Shown piece after piece: positions 7,111-13,817 of a DNA stretch of 13,817 nt. The notes beneath the pieces are model-generated. The model did not search any database and was not told where the DNA came from. It worked only from the letters and a program-made list of their open reading frames with translations. The position numbers and the translations under genes were made by a program. Every line of letters starts with the position of its first letter. Positions within the stretch are counted from its first letter, which is position 1. Origin of the DNA: CAZTNW01 sp964614945 (GTDB taxonomy: Bacteria > Caldisericota > JANLFM01); contig CAZTNW010000012.1 of assembly GCA_964614945.1 (NCBI GenBank), forward strand, positions 1 through 13,817, read 5' to 3'.

Positions 7111-7923
7111 ATGGCCAAATCACGAATCTCAACACCGGAGAGGAACTCCGCGGATTGGGAAAAAAGGAGCCGGAAATACGGCGCTTCTCTTAAAAGCGTT
7201 CTATTCAAGGGCATGCCCGATGTCGTCAATGAACACTTTCACCGTAGCCATCTCGACTTCATTTTCGGCTGTCTGGCAGAGACAAAAAAAAATATCCGGA
7301 TTCTCGATTCGGGGTGTGGCTACGGAAGACTGTCTTTGCCGTTGATCAAGGCTTTTCCCGAAGCGGACATATCGGGGATGGACGTAAGCCACCATTATGT
7401 GAAGCTTTACCAGAAGATCACGGGACGAAAGGCCTTCGTCGGTAGGCTGGAGTTCATGCCGGAAGGGGTCGGAAAGTTCGATTGCATTGTGGCCATGGCC
7501 GTCCTAATGTATATCGAAAGAGAACTGACGGCAAAGGCCATCTCCAATCTTCTGGATCATTTGAATTCGGGAGGTAAACTCATCATCATTGAGCCAAGTG
7601 CATCGGGAACGCCATATCAAACCGCTTTTGGTCTGTTAAAAATCCTTCACATGCCCAGTAGCGCGACTGATGTAAACACGGGTGGTTATTGTTTTCAGAC
7701 AGGAGAAATCGATCGACTGATCGAACGTGGGGGGGCAACGATCGTAAAAGAAGAGCGGATTCCTGCGACGACATTGGCTTTTCTTCCGATCTACCTGCTG
7801 GGGAAAATGCTTCCCGCAAAAGGTGCAAGGTTGTGCCTCCGCTGCATCTCAACTCTCGATCGTCTCTTAAAAGACAGAAAGCTCCCGACACTCTGGACCT
7901 ATCACCTGGCGATAAAGAGATAA
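7111..7923 (+). CDS. Class I SAM-dependent methyltransferase
   Basis: A 270-residue protein with the Rossmann-like methyltransferase core. Motif I is ILDSGCGYGRLS (64-75), followed by an acidic end of strand 2 at ISGMDVS (87-93). Later come FDCIVAMAVLMYIE (123-136) and GGKLIIIEP. The N-terminal part (about 1-60) is a helical cap of the kind that holds the acceptor. The C-terminal 60 residues include a hydrophobic stretch (FLPIYLLGKMLP), which could touch the membrane or a lipid-linked acceptor. In this context it may O-methylate a sugar of the glycan. It begins 3 nt after the aminotransferase stop with no clear Shine-Dalgarno. Acceptor unknown. Confidence 0.8.
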   Translation: MAKSRISTPERNSADWEKRSRKYGASLKSVLFKGMPDVVNEHFHRSHLDFIFGCLAETKKNIRILDSGCGYGRLSLPLIKAFPEADISGMDVSHHYVKLYQKITGRKAFVGRLEFMPEGVGKFDCIVAMAVLMYIERELTAKAISNLLDHLNSGGKLIIIEPSASGTPYQTAFGLLKILHMPSSATDVNTGGYCFQTGEIDRLIERGGATIVKEERIPATTLAFLPIYLLGKMLPAKGARLCLRCISTLDRLLKDRKLPTLWTYHLAIKR

Positions 7924-7924
7924 A

Positions 7925-8479
7925 ATGCATGCCAAATTGACAAAGTACCGAATCCGTTGTGCCAAAGAACTCTTTGGTCGCATCCTCGACATCGGTGCCG
8001 GTGAAGGTGGATACACGACCTACCTCGGTCCGAACGTCGTCAGCCTCGATGTGGACTTCGAGAACCTGAACCGGCTCCCCGGAGGTAGGGTGCTGGCCAG
8101 CGCCGCTAGTCTGCCGTTTCATGACAATGCTTTTGATTGCGCCTGGTCGTGCGCCGTTCTGGAGCACGTGGAAACCAATTACATCCCCGAGGTGATCCGT
8201 GTAACAAGGCCCGGCGGGATCATCTATATCCTCACACCCAACCGTCATTCTCCCTATGATCCGTTAAAGAGACTCCTTGGTTATGGCGACTGGTGGAGCA
8301 ACGAGGGGCATGTTCGCCTCTATTCAGTATCCGAACTTAAAACATTCGGCACGGTGTGGGGAGAGGTCTGGTGGGCTCCCGGACTGGATCAGGTTGCCAG
8401 GATTATCCCCGCACTCGGCCATACATTGATGCTCAGAATCAATGTAACGGATGACATGAAAAGCCTTCACGTTTATTAA
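7925..8479 (+). CDS. Small type 11 SAM-dependent methyltransferase
   Basis: A 184-residue protein. Motif I is ILDIGAGEGGYT (20-31), with acidic residues after strand 2 at SLDVD (40-44), SLPFHDNAFDCAWSCAVLEHV (62-82) and TRPGGIIYILTPN (94-106), a standard Methyltransf_11 pattern. It is shorter than most relatives, with almost no N-terminal cap, so the acceptor may be large or positioned by another protein. It starts 1 nt after the preceding methyltransferase; the two share the fold but differ in cap and motif details, so they do not look like a recent duplication. The stop overlaps the next ATG. Acceptor unknown; a glycan or lipid-carrier role is inferred from neighbours. Confidence 0.8.
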   Translation: MHAKLTKYRIRCAKELFGRILDIGAGEGGYTTYLGPNVVSLDVDFENLNRLPGGRVLASAASLPFHDNAFDCAWSCAVLEHVETNYIPEVIRVTRPGGIIYILTPNRHSPYDPLKRLLGYGDWWSNEGHVRLYSVSELKTFGTVWGEVWWAPGLDQVARIIPALGHTLMLRINVTDDMKSLHVY

Positions 8480-9414
8480 TGATGAAGTCTTCCAACATCG
8501 AGGTATCATCCCGACGGAAGACCTGGTACAGCCGTCTGCTATTCACGGTGGTGCTGATCAGTGTACTGTACTATATCTTTGATACCGTCAAGGACGTATC
8601 CCGATACCATTACCCCATACATTGGGGATATCTGGTACTGAGTTTTATCTTTACAGTCCTCGCCTATTTAATGCAGCTTGTCATCTGGATCAGGTTGGCG
8701 GAAGCTTTCGATCTCCGTGCATCGTTGCTGTCCTCCGCAAAGGCATGGAGCCTTTCCCAGTTGGGGAAATATGTCCCCGGTAAGGCAGGTCTCTTTCTCG
8801 TCCGCTTCGATGTCTATGCTGGCGCATCGAAACGGAAGATCGCAGTGGCGACAGGAATAGAATTTATGGCTTCGATGGCTGCCGCATGCATTCTTGTCCT
8901 TCTGGCTATCATTTTTCTCCCTCACGAGATACCACAGGTCATACGCTGGACAGCAGCTATCTCCACCACGATCTTTCTCATCGCGCTGTATCCCCCCGTT
9001 TTCAAAATGTTCACTAATTGGGCTTTTCGCTTGATCAAACGGGAACCGCTGAGAGATGCGCCTACATTCGGCCTGCTCCTGGGGCTTGTCGGCGCCAATA
9101 TGCTTGTTGCCCTCCCCTACGGCCTAGGTCTCTTTTTTGCGTTCAAGTGCTTCTACCCCATAAGCTGGCAATATTTCATGACCATTACGAGTGTTTATTA
9201 CGCGGCAGCTCTTGTCGGCGTGGCGGCAATCTTCGCACCCGCCGGTATCGGTGTCAGAGAAGGAATCGTGTTTCTTATTCTCCCTTCTCTCATTCCAAAA
9301 ACAGCTGTCGTTTTTTCAACAATCGTTACACGCATTATCATTACGGTTGCAGAGATATGCTTGGCTGTGCTCTTCACTGTCATGGGAAAAAAAGCAACGA
9401 ATCGATCTGGTTGA
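8479..9414 (+). CDS. LPG-synthase TM-domain (UPF0104, flippase-like) membrane protein
   Basis: This 311-residue integral membrane protein has about eight hydrophobic segments and two conserved motifs of the lysylphosphatidylglycerol synthase TM / UPF0104 family: LSQLGKYVPGK (92-102) and PAGIGVREG (254-262). In MprF the related domain flips aminoacyl phospholipids; stand-alone members occur widely in cell-envelope glycan clusters and are often labelled flippase-like, with AglD as an archaeal relative. Here it could help move or modify a lipid-linked sugar. It has no soluble aminoacyltransferase domain, so it is not a full MprF. Start ATG 8479 overlaps the previous stop by one base; ATG 8482 is an equal alternative. 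It is the last gene of the plus-strand run. Transport activity is inferred. Confidence 0.8.
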   Translation: MMKSSNIEVSSRRKTWYSRLLFTVVLISVLYYIFDTVKDVSRYHYPIHWGYLVLSFIFTVLAYLMQLVIWIRLAEAFDLRASLLSSAKAWSLSQLGKYVPGKAGLFLVRFDVYAGASKRKIAVATGIEFMASMAAACILVLLAIIFLPHEIPQVIRWTAAISTTIFLIALYPPVFKMFTNWAFRLIKREPLRDAPTFGLLLGLVGANMLVALPYGLGLFFAFKCFYPISWQYFMTITSVYYAAALVGVAAIFAPAGIGVREGIVFLILPSLIPKTAVVFSTIVTRIIITVAEICLAVLFTVMGKKATNRSG

Positions 9415-9517
9415 ATATTTGGTTGTGGACCATTTTTCCGTAGACGCTGAAGAAATTGAATGGTTGGCTTGCGATGACCGTCTTTTATAACATACCCTTC
9501 CCGGCCTCGGTGAATGG
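9415..9517. other. Convergent intergenic gap, no clear terminator
   Basis: This 103-nt gap separates the plus-strand cluster from the minus-strand genes. The only terminator-like signal is TGGT (9420-9423), ACCA (9429-9432) and five Ts (9433-9437), a 4-bp stem that is too weak to call. No gene is seen. Confidence 0.5.
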
Positions 9518-11455
9518 CTAATTTGCATGGGTTGGCTTCAACTCCTCGAAATAAGGCCATGAAGCCAACGCTGTATTTGAGTCCGCATCGGTCGGATCCC
9601 CCGTCATCCTGCCGATCGTTCGAAAATGCTTTTCGGCATACCCATTGTTTTTCTGTTTGTATGCCATCGCGATGAAGCGATATGGCCATGGTGAATCCAG
9701 ATTCAATCTCAAAGCTTTTTGCGCTTCCTTAATTGCCGCGTCAGGCCTGTTTTGCTTGACCAGTATCGCGCTGTACGTTAAATAGAAATTCCCTTCCCGG
9801 GGTTGCAGAGAGATTGCTTTACGGGCCATCGCTTCTGCCTGATCCAGCAACCCTTTCCTCATGTATATGATGGCGGCTCTGTCAAAACTTAGCGGAATAT
9901 ACGAATGAGGCGGATACAGATTTATCGATTTCAATAAATAATCGAGGGCCCTGTCATCATCCCCGGTAACCAAATAATACTCTCCAAGACAACCGTATGT
10001 TAAACTTTTTTTCGTGACGAGGCCCGATTCATAGGAATCAACTGCTTTTGTTAATTCAATAAACGCTTCCGGCAACCGACCGGATAAAAACAAGGCAACC
10101 GCCAAACACTGGCGGGGATGATGCAAACGAGGGGATTTCTGCACATTGTCGCTCCACAGGGAGATCTCGTCTTTCATGATGTCATTCTGAATGTAAGACG
10201 TAACGGATAGCAATACAATCAGAAAGGTGGTTGCCCCGACTATTAAGAAAAACAACATTTTCTGCTTGACAAAATAATCCAACCCTTTAGTGATCGCCAC
10301 GGCCAATGGAACAAACAGGAGCATGGAAGGCAGATAATTTCGATGCTCGTAAACAAGTTCCAGGGACAGGAGGGATCCTTCAATCACATGATTCAAAAAG
10401 AAAAACAAAATGCAATAAGCGATTAACGGCCACTTTCGTGCCTTAAATAGAGAGACAGCAATAATTAAGAAAATGATTAGAATCGCTGCCAGCGTCGTCC
10501 ACGGGTCGATTAAACTCTTGGATATTTGAAAGTCATGTATCAGGGTTAAACGGGACGTAATCGGATAAAACAAGAGTGTAATGTAAAATAGGACGACCCT
10601 AGGCTCGGTCAAGAGCCTTTCTTTCATCGTGAAAGGTCGAAACTCGTAATCCTTGACAACGGACGAGAAATCATAAAACAATAAACCTGCCAAAAGGATG
10701 ATGAGAATTGGACCAACCGCAATCTTTAAATTTCTCTTCAGCGTTTCATTTGACAATCCTTGAATAAAAAATAAATCATAAATGAAAATGATGAACGGCA
10801 GCATGACCGCATTTTCTTTTGATCCTACCGCCAGCAAAGCACATACAATGGAAGATACGATAAAGAGAAGCGACCTCGAACGATTTCCAGACGTACGGAA
10901 CTTCAGGAAAAAATACATGGACATGATGTAAAAAAGGGCTGCCATGCTGGCCATACGTTGGACTATGTATGTCACGGCCGATACATGAACGGGATTTACT
11001 GACCAGAATACTGTACTCAAGAGAGCAATGGAATATGCATGTTTTTCATATCGCTCTTTAAGGAGGGGTAAATTTAAAGTATGATAAATGAAAAGAAACA
11101 GAAAGAGTGTTGTCAAATAATGAATCAAAAAATTGACAACATGGTACCCATAGACATTCAAACCATGCAAATAGTAATTCAATGCGAAACTGAGAAAAGC
11201 AATGGGACGAGAAATACGGCTATTATCTACAATACCAAAAATGGTATTTTTTAAACTGCCCCAGTTCAGTTGATCAATATGAATGTTTGAATTTTTTGTT
11301 ATGTTAACATAGTCATCGAAATGCCATGAGGAATGAAAACTGTTGCTATAGATAATAATCAAGAGGAGAAAAAAAAACAGATAAGATAAAAAATGTCTCT
11401 TGCCGAATCCAACATTCCACACGATAGACCATTCTTTTTCTTTTTGTAGTTTCAA
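9518..11455 (-). CDS. GT-C (TMTC/PMT-like) membrane protein with C-terminal TPRs, paralog 1
   Basis: The 645-residue protein has about ten or more hydrophobic segments over residues 22-422 and TPR-like helix pairs over 448-616. Conserved points are SWHFDDYVNI (43-52), whose acidic pair sits after the first membrane segment like the catalytic acid of GT-C enzymes; VTYIVQRMAS (161-170); GSKENAVMLP (211-220); EHRNYLPS (370-377); and KDEISLWSD (428-436). Layout matches TMTC-type and related bacterial proteins that use polyprenyl-linked sugars outside the membrane. The start is TTG 11455: no in-frame ATG precedes it before a stop at 11477, and the next internal methionine (residue 169) is far too late. 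It lies 44 nt downstream of its paralog. The first TPR is degraded relative to paralog 2 (HHPRQCLAVAL in place of RAHHNLGVAF). Glycosyltransferase activity is inferred, not shown; a polymerase or ligase role is possible. Confidence 0.75.
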   Translation of the reverse strand: MKLQKEKEWSIVWNVGFGKRHFLSYLFFFLLLIIIYSNSFHSSWHFDDYVNITKNSNIHIDQLNWGSLKNTIFGIVDNSRISRPIAFLSFALNYYLHGLNVYGYHVVNFLIHYLTTLFLFLFIYHTLNLPLLKERYEKHAYSIALLSTVFWSVNPVHVSAVTYIVQRMASMAALFYIMSMYFFLKFRTSGNRSRSLLFIVSSIVCALLAVGSKENAVMLPFIIFIYDLFFIQGLSNETLKRNLKIAVGPILIILLAGLLFYDFSSVVKDYEFRPFTMKERLLTEPRVVLFYITLLFYPITSRLTLIHDFQISKSLIDPWTTLAAILIIFLIIAVSLFKARKWPLIAYCILFFFLNHVIEGSLLSLELVYEHRNYLPSMLLFVPLAVAITKGLDYFVKQKMLFFLIVGATTFLIVLLSVTSYIQNDIMKDEISLWSDNVQKSPRLHHPRQCLAVALFLSGRLPEAFIELTKAVDSYESGLVTKKSLTYGCLGEYYLVTGDDDRALDYLLKSINLYPPHSYIPLSFDRAAIIYMRKGLLDQAEAMARKAISLQPREGNFYLTYSAILVKQNRPDAAIKEAQKALRLNLDSPWPYRFIAMAYKQKNNGYAEKHFRTIGRMTGDPTDADSNTALASWPYFEELKPTHAN

Positions 11456-11499
11456 AATGCTAAATCCATAATAACTTCAAAAGATAACCTGACGTTCAT

Positions 11500-13395
11500 T
11501 CATTGAACAAATTGATCCGGAATCTTGGAAATGTTCATTAAGTTCAACTCACGGATAGCCAATCTATTAAAATGATCGGACATGTTTTCATTTCCTTTTA
11601 ATTTAAAAGAATCAGATAGTATTCTGTAAGCTTGCGGTAAATTATGTCGCATGATCAAGGCCATTCGGGCTGCGGACATGGCCGAATCCGGGTTTTGCAT
11701 GATCAACTCAATCTTGCCGTAGGTGATGGCAAATTCTGGCCTTGGCTGGATCATTATGGCTTTTTTAACCATAGCCAGAGCCTTTGCGATATCCTTATTT
11801 TGCCATACTAAAATCTGCCCTTTGAGGTTGTACAACGCAGCCGAATACGGATCATATTCCAATGCTTTATCCACGTAAGACAGAGCTTCTTCATACTCTG
11901 CTTTATAAAAATGATATTGGGCCAATGCAATATAGATGCGAAAGCCGTTTTTGATATTTTCAATGAGTTCAAAGTCCATCGATTTTGTTAATTCTCTATA
12001 TGCTTCCGGTAAAGAACCCTTCTCCAGGAAAGCCACACCAAGATTGTGATGCGCACGCCTTGACGATGGCATTTTCAAAACATGATCGCTCCAGAGAGAA
12101 ATCTCGTCCCGGAAAACAATATTTTGAAGATAGACCGTAATTCCCTGAATGGCCAGCATAGACGTGACCGCAATGACGATGGTGTAAAATAGGATCCTCT
12201 TCAACGAGTAATAATCCATGGCATACATGATCAACACGGAAAGAGGCAGGAAGAAAAGCATGGATGGAATATAGTTACGATGTTCATAAACAAGTTCAAG
12301 CGATAGGAACGATCCCTCAATTAGATGGTTTAAAAAGAAAAATATGATGCAGTAAGCTATGAGAGGATTCTTTTTTATTTTTATTAAAGCTATAACCAAT
12401 ATGATGATGATCAAAGCAATCGCGGCAAAGGTCGACCACGGATTAAAAAGGGAACTCGAAATGATGAAATCGTGAAGCAGAGCCAAGCGCGATGATACCG
12501 GATATAACAGTAAAGAAACGTAATAAAGGAGGACCCTGGGCTGGGTTAGCAGCCTTTCCCACATAGAGTATGATCTGTGTTCATAACCACCGACCAATGA
12601 TGAAAAATCGACGTAAATCAGGGCCATTAGGATTACAATCAAAACCGAAAATATCGCCCATTGTAGATTCTTTTTGATATGCTGTCTCGCAACGCCTTGA
12701 ATCAATATGAGATCATAAAAAAAGACAGTAATGGGCAGCATCGCGGCGTTCTCTTTTGTCCCGAATGCAAATAGAGCTGACAAAACAAATAATGAATAAT
12801 GAAAAATTTTTCTTGACTTGCCGTCCGCTGTTCTCCCTTTGAGGAAAAAATACATGGCCATGATATAGAACAGCCCTGCCATGCTCGCCATTCTCTGCAC
12901 GATATATGTCACTGCTGTTACCTGCAGGGGACTGCTTGCCCACAGGAATGTGGAAAGAATGGCGATTGAGTATGCATATTTTTCATATTTTTGTTTAATG
13001 AGGGGTAATTTGAGCGTATTGAAAACAAAAAGGAAGAGGAAAATTGCCGTGGCATAGTGAATTAAGAAATTTACGACATGGTAGCTGTATACATCAAGAC
13101 CGCCAACATAATAGTTCAAAGCAAAACTCAAATATGAAAAGGGCCTTGACCATCGCCCCGAGTTTATGATGCCGTAAAAACTCTGGTATAATTCCTTCCA
13201 GGACAACGATTGCACATGAATCGCTCTGTTTTTGACAATGTTTTCCGTATCATCGAAATGCCACGAGCAGAAGAAACTATTATTATAAATCAGAAGCAGA
13301 AAAACAAAAAGCGCCAGGAGAAAGAAGATGTGCGGTCGAATGCTTGAAATTTTGAGACGACTGTAAATGTTCAGATGATCATCGATCGCAATCAT
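11500..13395 (-). CDS. GT-C (TMTC/PMT-like) membrane protein with C-terminal TPRs, paralog 2
   Basis: The 631-residue protein has the same plan as its neighbour: multiple membrane segments over about 22-420 and five TPR-like units over 447-616. It keeps SWHFDDTENI (44-53), VTYIVQRMAS (162-171), GTKENAAMLP (212-221), EHRNYIPS (371-378) and RDEISLWSD (429-437). Residues 358-380 match paralog 1 residues 357-379 at 20 of 23 positions. An upstream in-frame ATG at 13464 exists, but that frame would read through the terminator hairpin at 13420-13453; ATG 13395, with AGGCAG a few bases upstream, is preferred. It is the first gene after the pilin, the usual place for pilin-specific glycosyltransferases such as TfpO and TfpW in Pseudomonas. 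Expression probably depends on read-through of the terminator or an unseen weak promoter. The gene is visibly AT-richer than the plus-strand cluster. Function inferred. Confidence 0.77.
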   Translation of the reverse strand: MIAIDDHLNIYSRLKISSIRPHIFFLLALFVFLLLIYNNSFFCSWHFDDTENIVKNRAIHVQSLSWKELYQSFYGIINSGRWSRPFSYLSFALNYYVGGLDVYSYHVVNFLIHYATAIFLFLFVFNTLKLPLIKQKYEKYAYSIAILSTFLWASSPLQVTAVTYIVQRMASMAGLFYIMAMYFFLKGRTADGKSRKIFHYSLFVLSALFAFGTKENAAMLPITVFFYDLILIQGVARQHIKKNLQWAIFSVLIVILMALIYVDFSSLVGGYEHRSYSMWERLLTQPRVLLYYVSLLLYPVSSRLALLHDFIISSSLFNPWSTFAAIALIIIILVIALIKIKKNPLIAYCIIFFFLNHLIEGSFLSLELVYEHRNYIPSMLFFLPLSVLIMYAMDYYSLKRILFYTIVIAVTSMLAIQGITVYLQNIVFRDEISLWSDHVLKMPSSRRAHHNLGVAFLEKGSLPEAYRELTKSMDFELIENIKNGFRIYIALAQYHFYKAEYEEALSYVDKALEYDPYSAALYNLKGQILVWQNKDIAKALAMVKKAIMIQPRPEFAITYGKIELIMQNPDSAMSAARMALIMRHNLPQAYRILSDSFKLKGNENMSDHFNRLAIRELNLMNISKIPDQFVQ

Positions 13396-13419
13396 ATTTT
13401 GCTGCCTATCATGAAAATG

Positions 13420-13453
13420 AAAAAGGGGACAAGTAAAGTTCCTTGCCCCCTTT
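13420..13453 (-). terminator. Intrinsic terminator after the pilin gene
   Basis: On the minus strand AAAGGGGGCAAG (13453-13442) pairs with CTTGTCCCCTTT (13433-13422) across an 8-nt loop; all 12 positions pair, one as G-U. The descending arm runs into TTTTT (13424-13420) and then CATTTT. It begins 26 nt after the pilin stop and 25 nt before the next start, so it separates a presumably abundant pilin message from the GT-C genes. Confidence 0.9.
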
Positions 13454-13479
13454 AAATATACCACTACGTTTATGCTCTT

Positions 13480-13817
13480 TTAACTCCGCGTAATGGCGCC
13501 AGTCGAATCAACAGTAAAAGTTGACCCCCCGGCGCCATGCACGAAGGATGCATTGAAATTGGGTCCTGCTGTAGTATTGAGCGTTGGATTATTGAGACTA
13601 TCAGTTTTTCTATAGCCGTACTGTGATAGCAATGCAAGAGATACGGTACCCGTTGGCGAATCACTAAAGAATGCCTGCGCTGCCGTATAAGCATTCTTTG
13701 CATCAGAATTAGCGGTGGCATTCCACCCTCTCACTCTGTAAGCTGTGAACTGCGGGATGGCGATCGCCGCCAGGATGCCGATGATCGCGATGACGATCAT
13801 GAGTTCGATCAGGGTGA
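13480..13817 (-). CDS. pilA: Type IV major pilin, 5' end cut by the window edge
   Basis: The frame is open to the right edge. It reads TLIELMIVIAIIGILAAIAI, the class III signal/N-terminal helix of type IV pilins, with the conserved E5; the two edge bases (TC) fit the usual F1 codon. The prepilin leader and start codon lie outside. The mature protein would be 112 residues, longer than the about 61-residue Geobacter PilA but sharing IPQFTAYRVRGWN (21-33) with it in style. The remaining part is rich in Ser, Thr, Asn and Gly and has no cysteine pair, so the usual disulfide loop is absent. PilD-type peptidase would cleave and N-methylate it, and the PilB/PilC/PilQ machinery would assemble it. The strong terminator and downstream GT-C genes suggest a main pilin rather than a minor one. 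A pseudopilin is less likely given the preserved pilin core. Confidence 0.9.
   Translation of the reverse strand, partial: TLIELMIVIAIIGILAAIAIPQFTAYRVRGWNATANSDAKNAYTAAQAFFSDSPTGTVSLALLSQYGYRKTDSLNNPTLNTTAGPNFNASFVHGAGGSTFTVDSTGAITRS

Noticed and set aside
9415..9440. TGGT/ACCA stem plus five Ts as the cluster terminator
   Set aside because: A 4-bp stem is too weak to be a credible intrinsic terminator.
11452..11469. Five-codon ATG...TGA frame overlapping the TTG start of GT-C paralog 1
   Set aside because: It is too short to separate from chance, although the stop does overlap the start codon.
13396..13464. N-terminal extension of GT-C paralog 2 (23 residues)
   Set aside because: The extension would be encoded by the pilin terminator hairpin; paralog 1 has no equivalent, and ATG 13395 is well placed.
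1..13817. CRISPR arrays, tRNA or rRNA genes, transposases and IS ends
   Set aside because: I looked for regularly spaced repeats, tRNA-like cloverleaf ends, and transposase-like proteins and saw none.

Overview
The window looks like a surface-polysaccharide or glycoconjugate locus from a Gram-negative bacterium. It is probably a deltaproteobacterium (Desulfobacterota, possibly Syntrophales-like). That placement is inferred from the Geobacter-like type IV pilin N-terminus, the mid-range G+C, and the gene mix; no rRNA or marker gene is present to confirm it.

Positions 1-384 hold no convincing gene. I see a good sigma70-like promoter facing left out of the window (4-32, minus strand) and a second facing right (271-299). 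The right-facing promoter would give a leader of about 80 nt with a small hairpin and a possible 10-codon leader ORF that overlaps the first start codon.

Positions 385-9414 (plus strand) carry nine tightly packed genes, mostly overlapping or separated by 1-8 nt, with a single 47-nt gap at 3068-3114. In order: a fused WlbA-WlbB protein (sugar-nucleotide 3-dehydrogenase plus hexapeptide N-acyltransferase), a GT2 glycosyltransferase with C-terminal membrane segments, a GT4 glycosyltransferase, a LegB-like NAD-dependent sugar-nucleotide dehydratase/epimerase, a small sugar-1-phosphate nucleotidyltransferase, a DegT-family PLP aminotransferase, two SAM methyltransferases, and a membrane protein of the lysylphosphatidylglycerol-synthase TM (UPF0104, flippase-like) family. 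Together they could make one or two amino or diamino sugar nucleotides, transfer sugars to a lipid carrier, and methylate the product.

Positions 9518-13817 (minus strand) run convergently. A type IV pilin gene, cut by the right edge of the window, is followed by a strong intrinsic terminator and then by two tandem paralogous membrane proteins. Each paralog has a GT-C (TMTC/PMT-like) membrane half and a C-terminal TPR half. Genes just downstream of a pilin gene are often its dedicated glycosyltransferases (TfpO and TfpW in Pseudomonas), so these two are candidate pilin-glycosylating enzymes of a non-classical type. The adjoining sugar cluster could supply the glycan. That link is inference; each half of the window could act independently.
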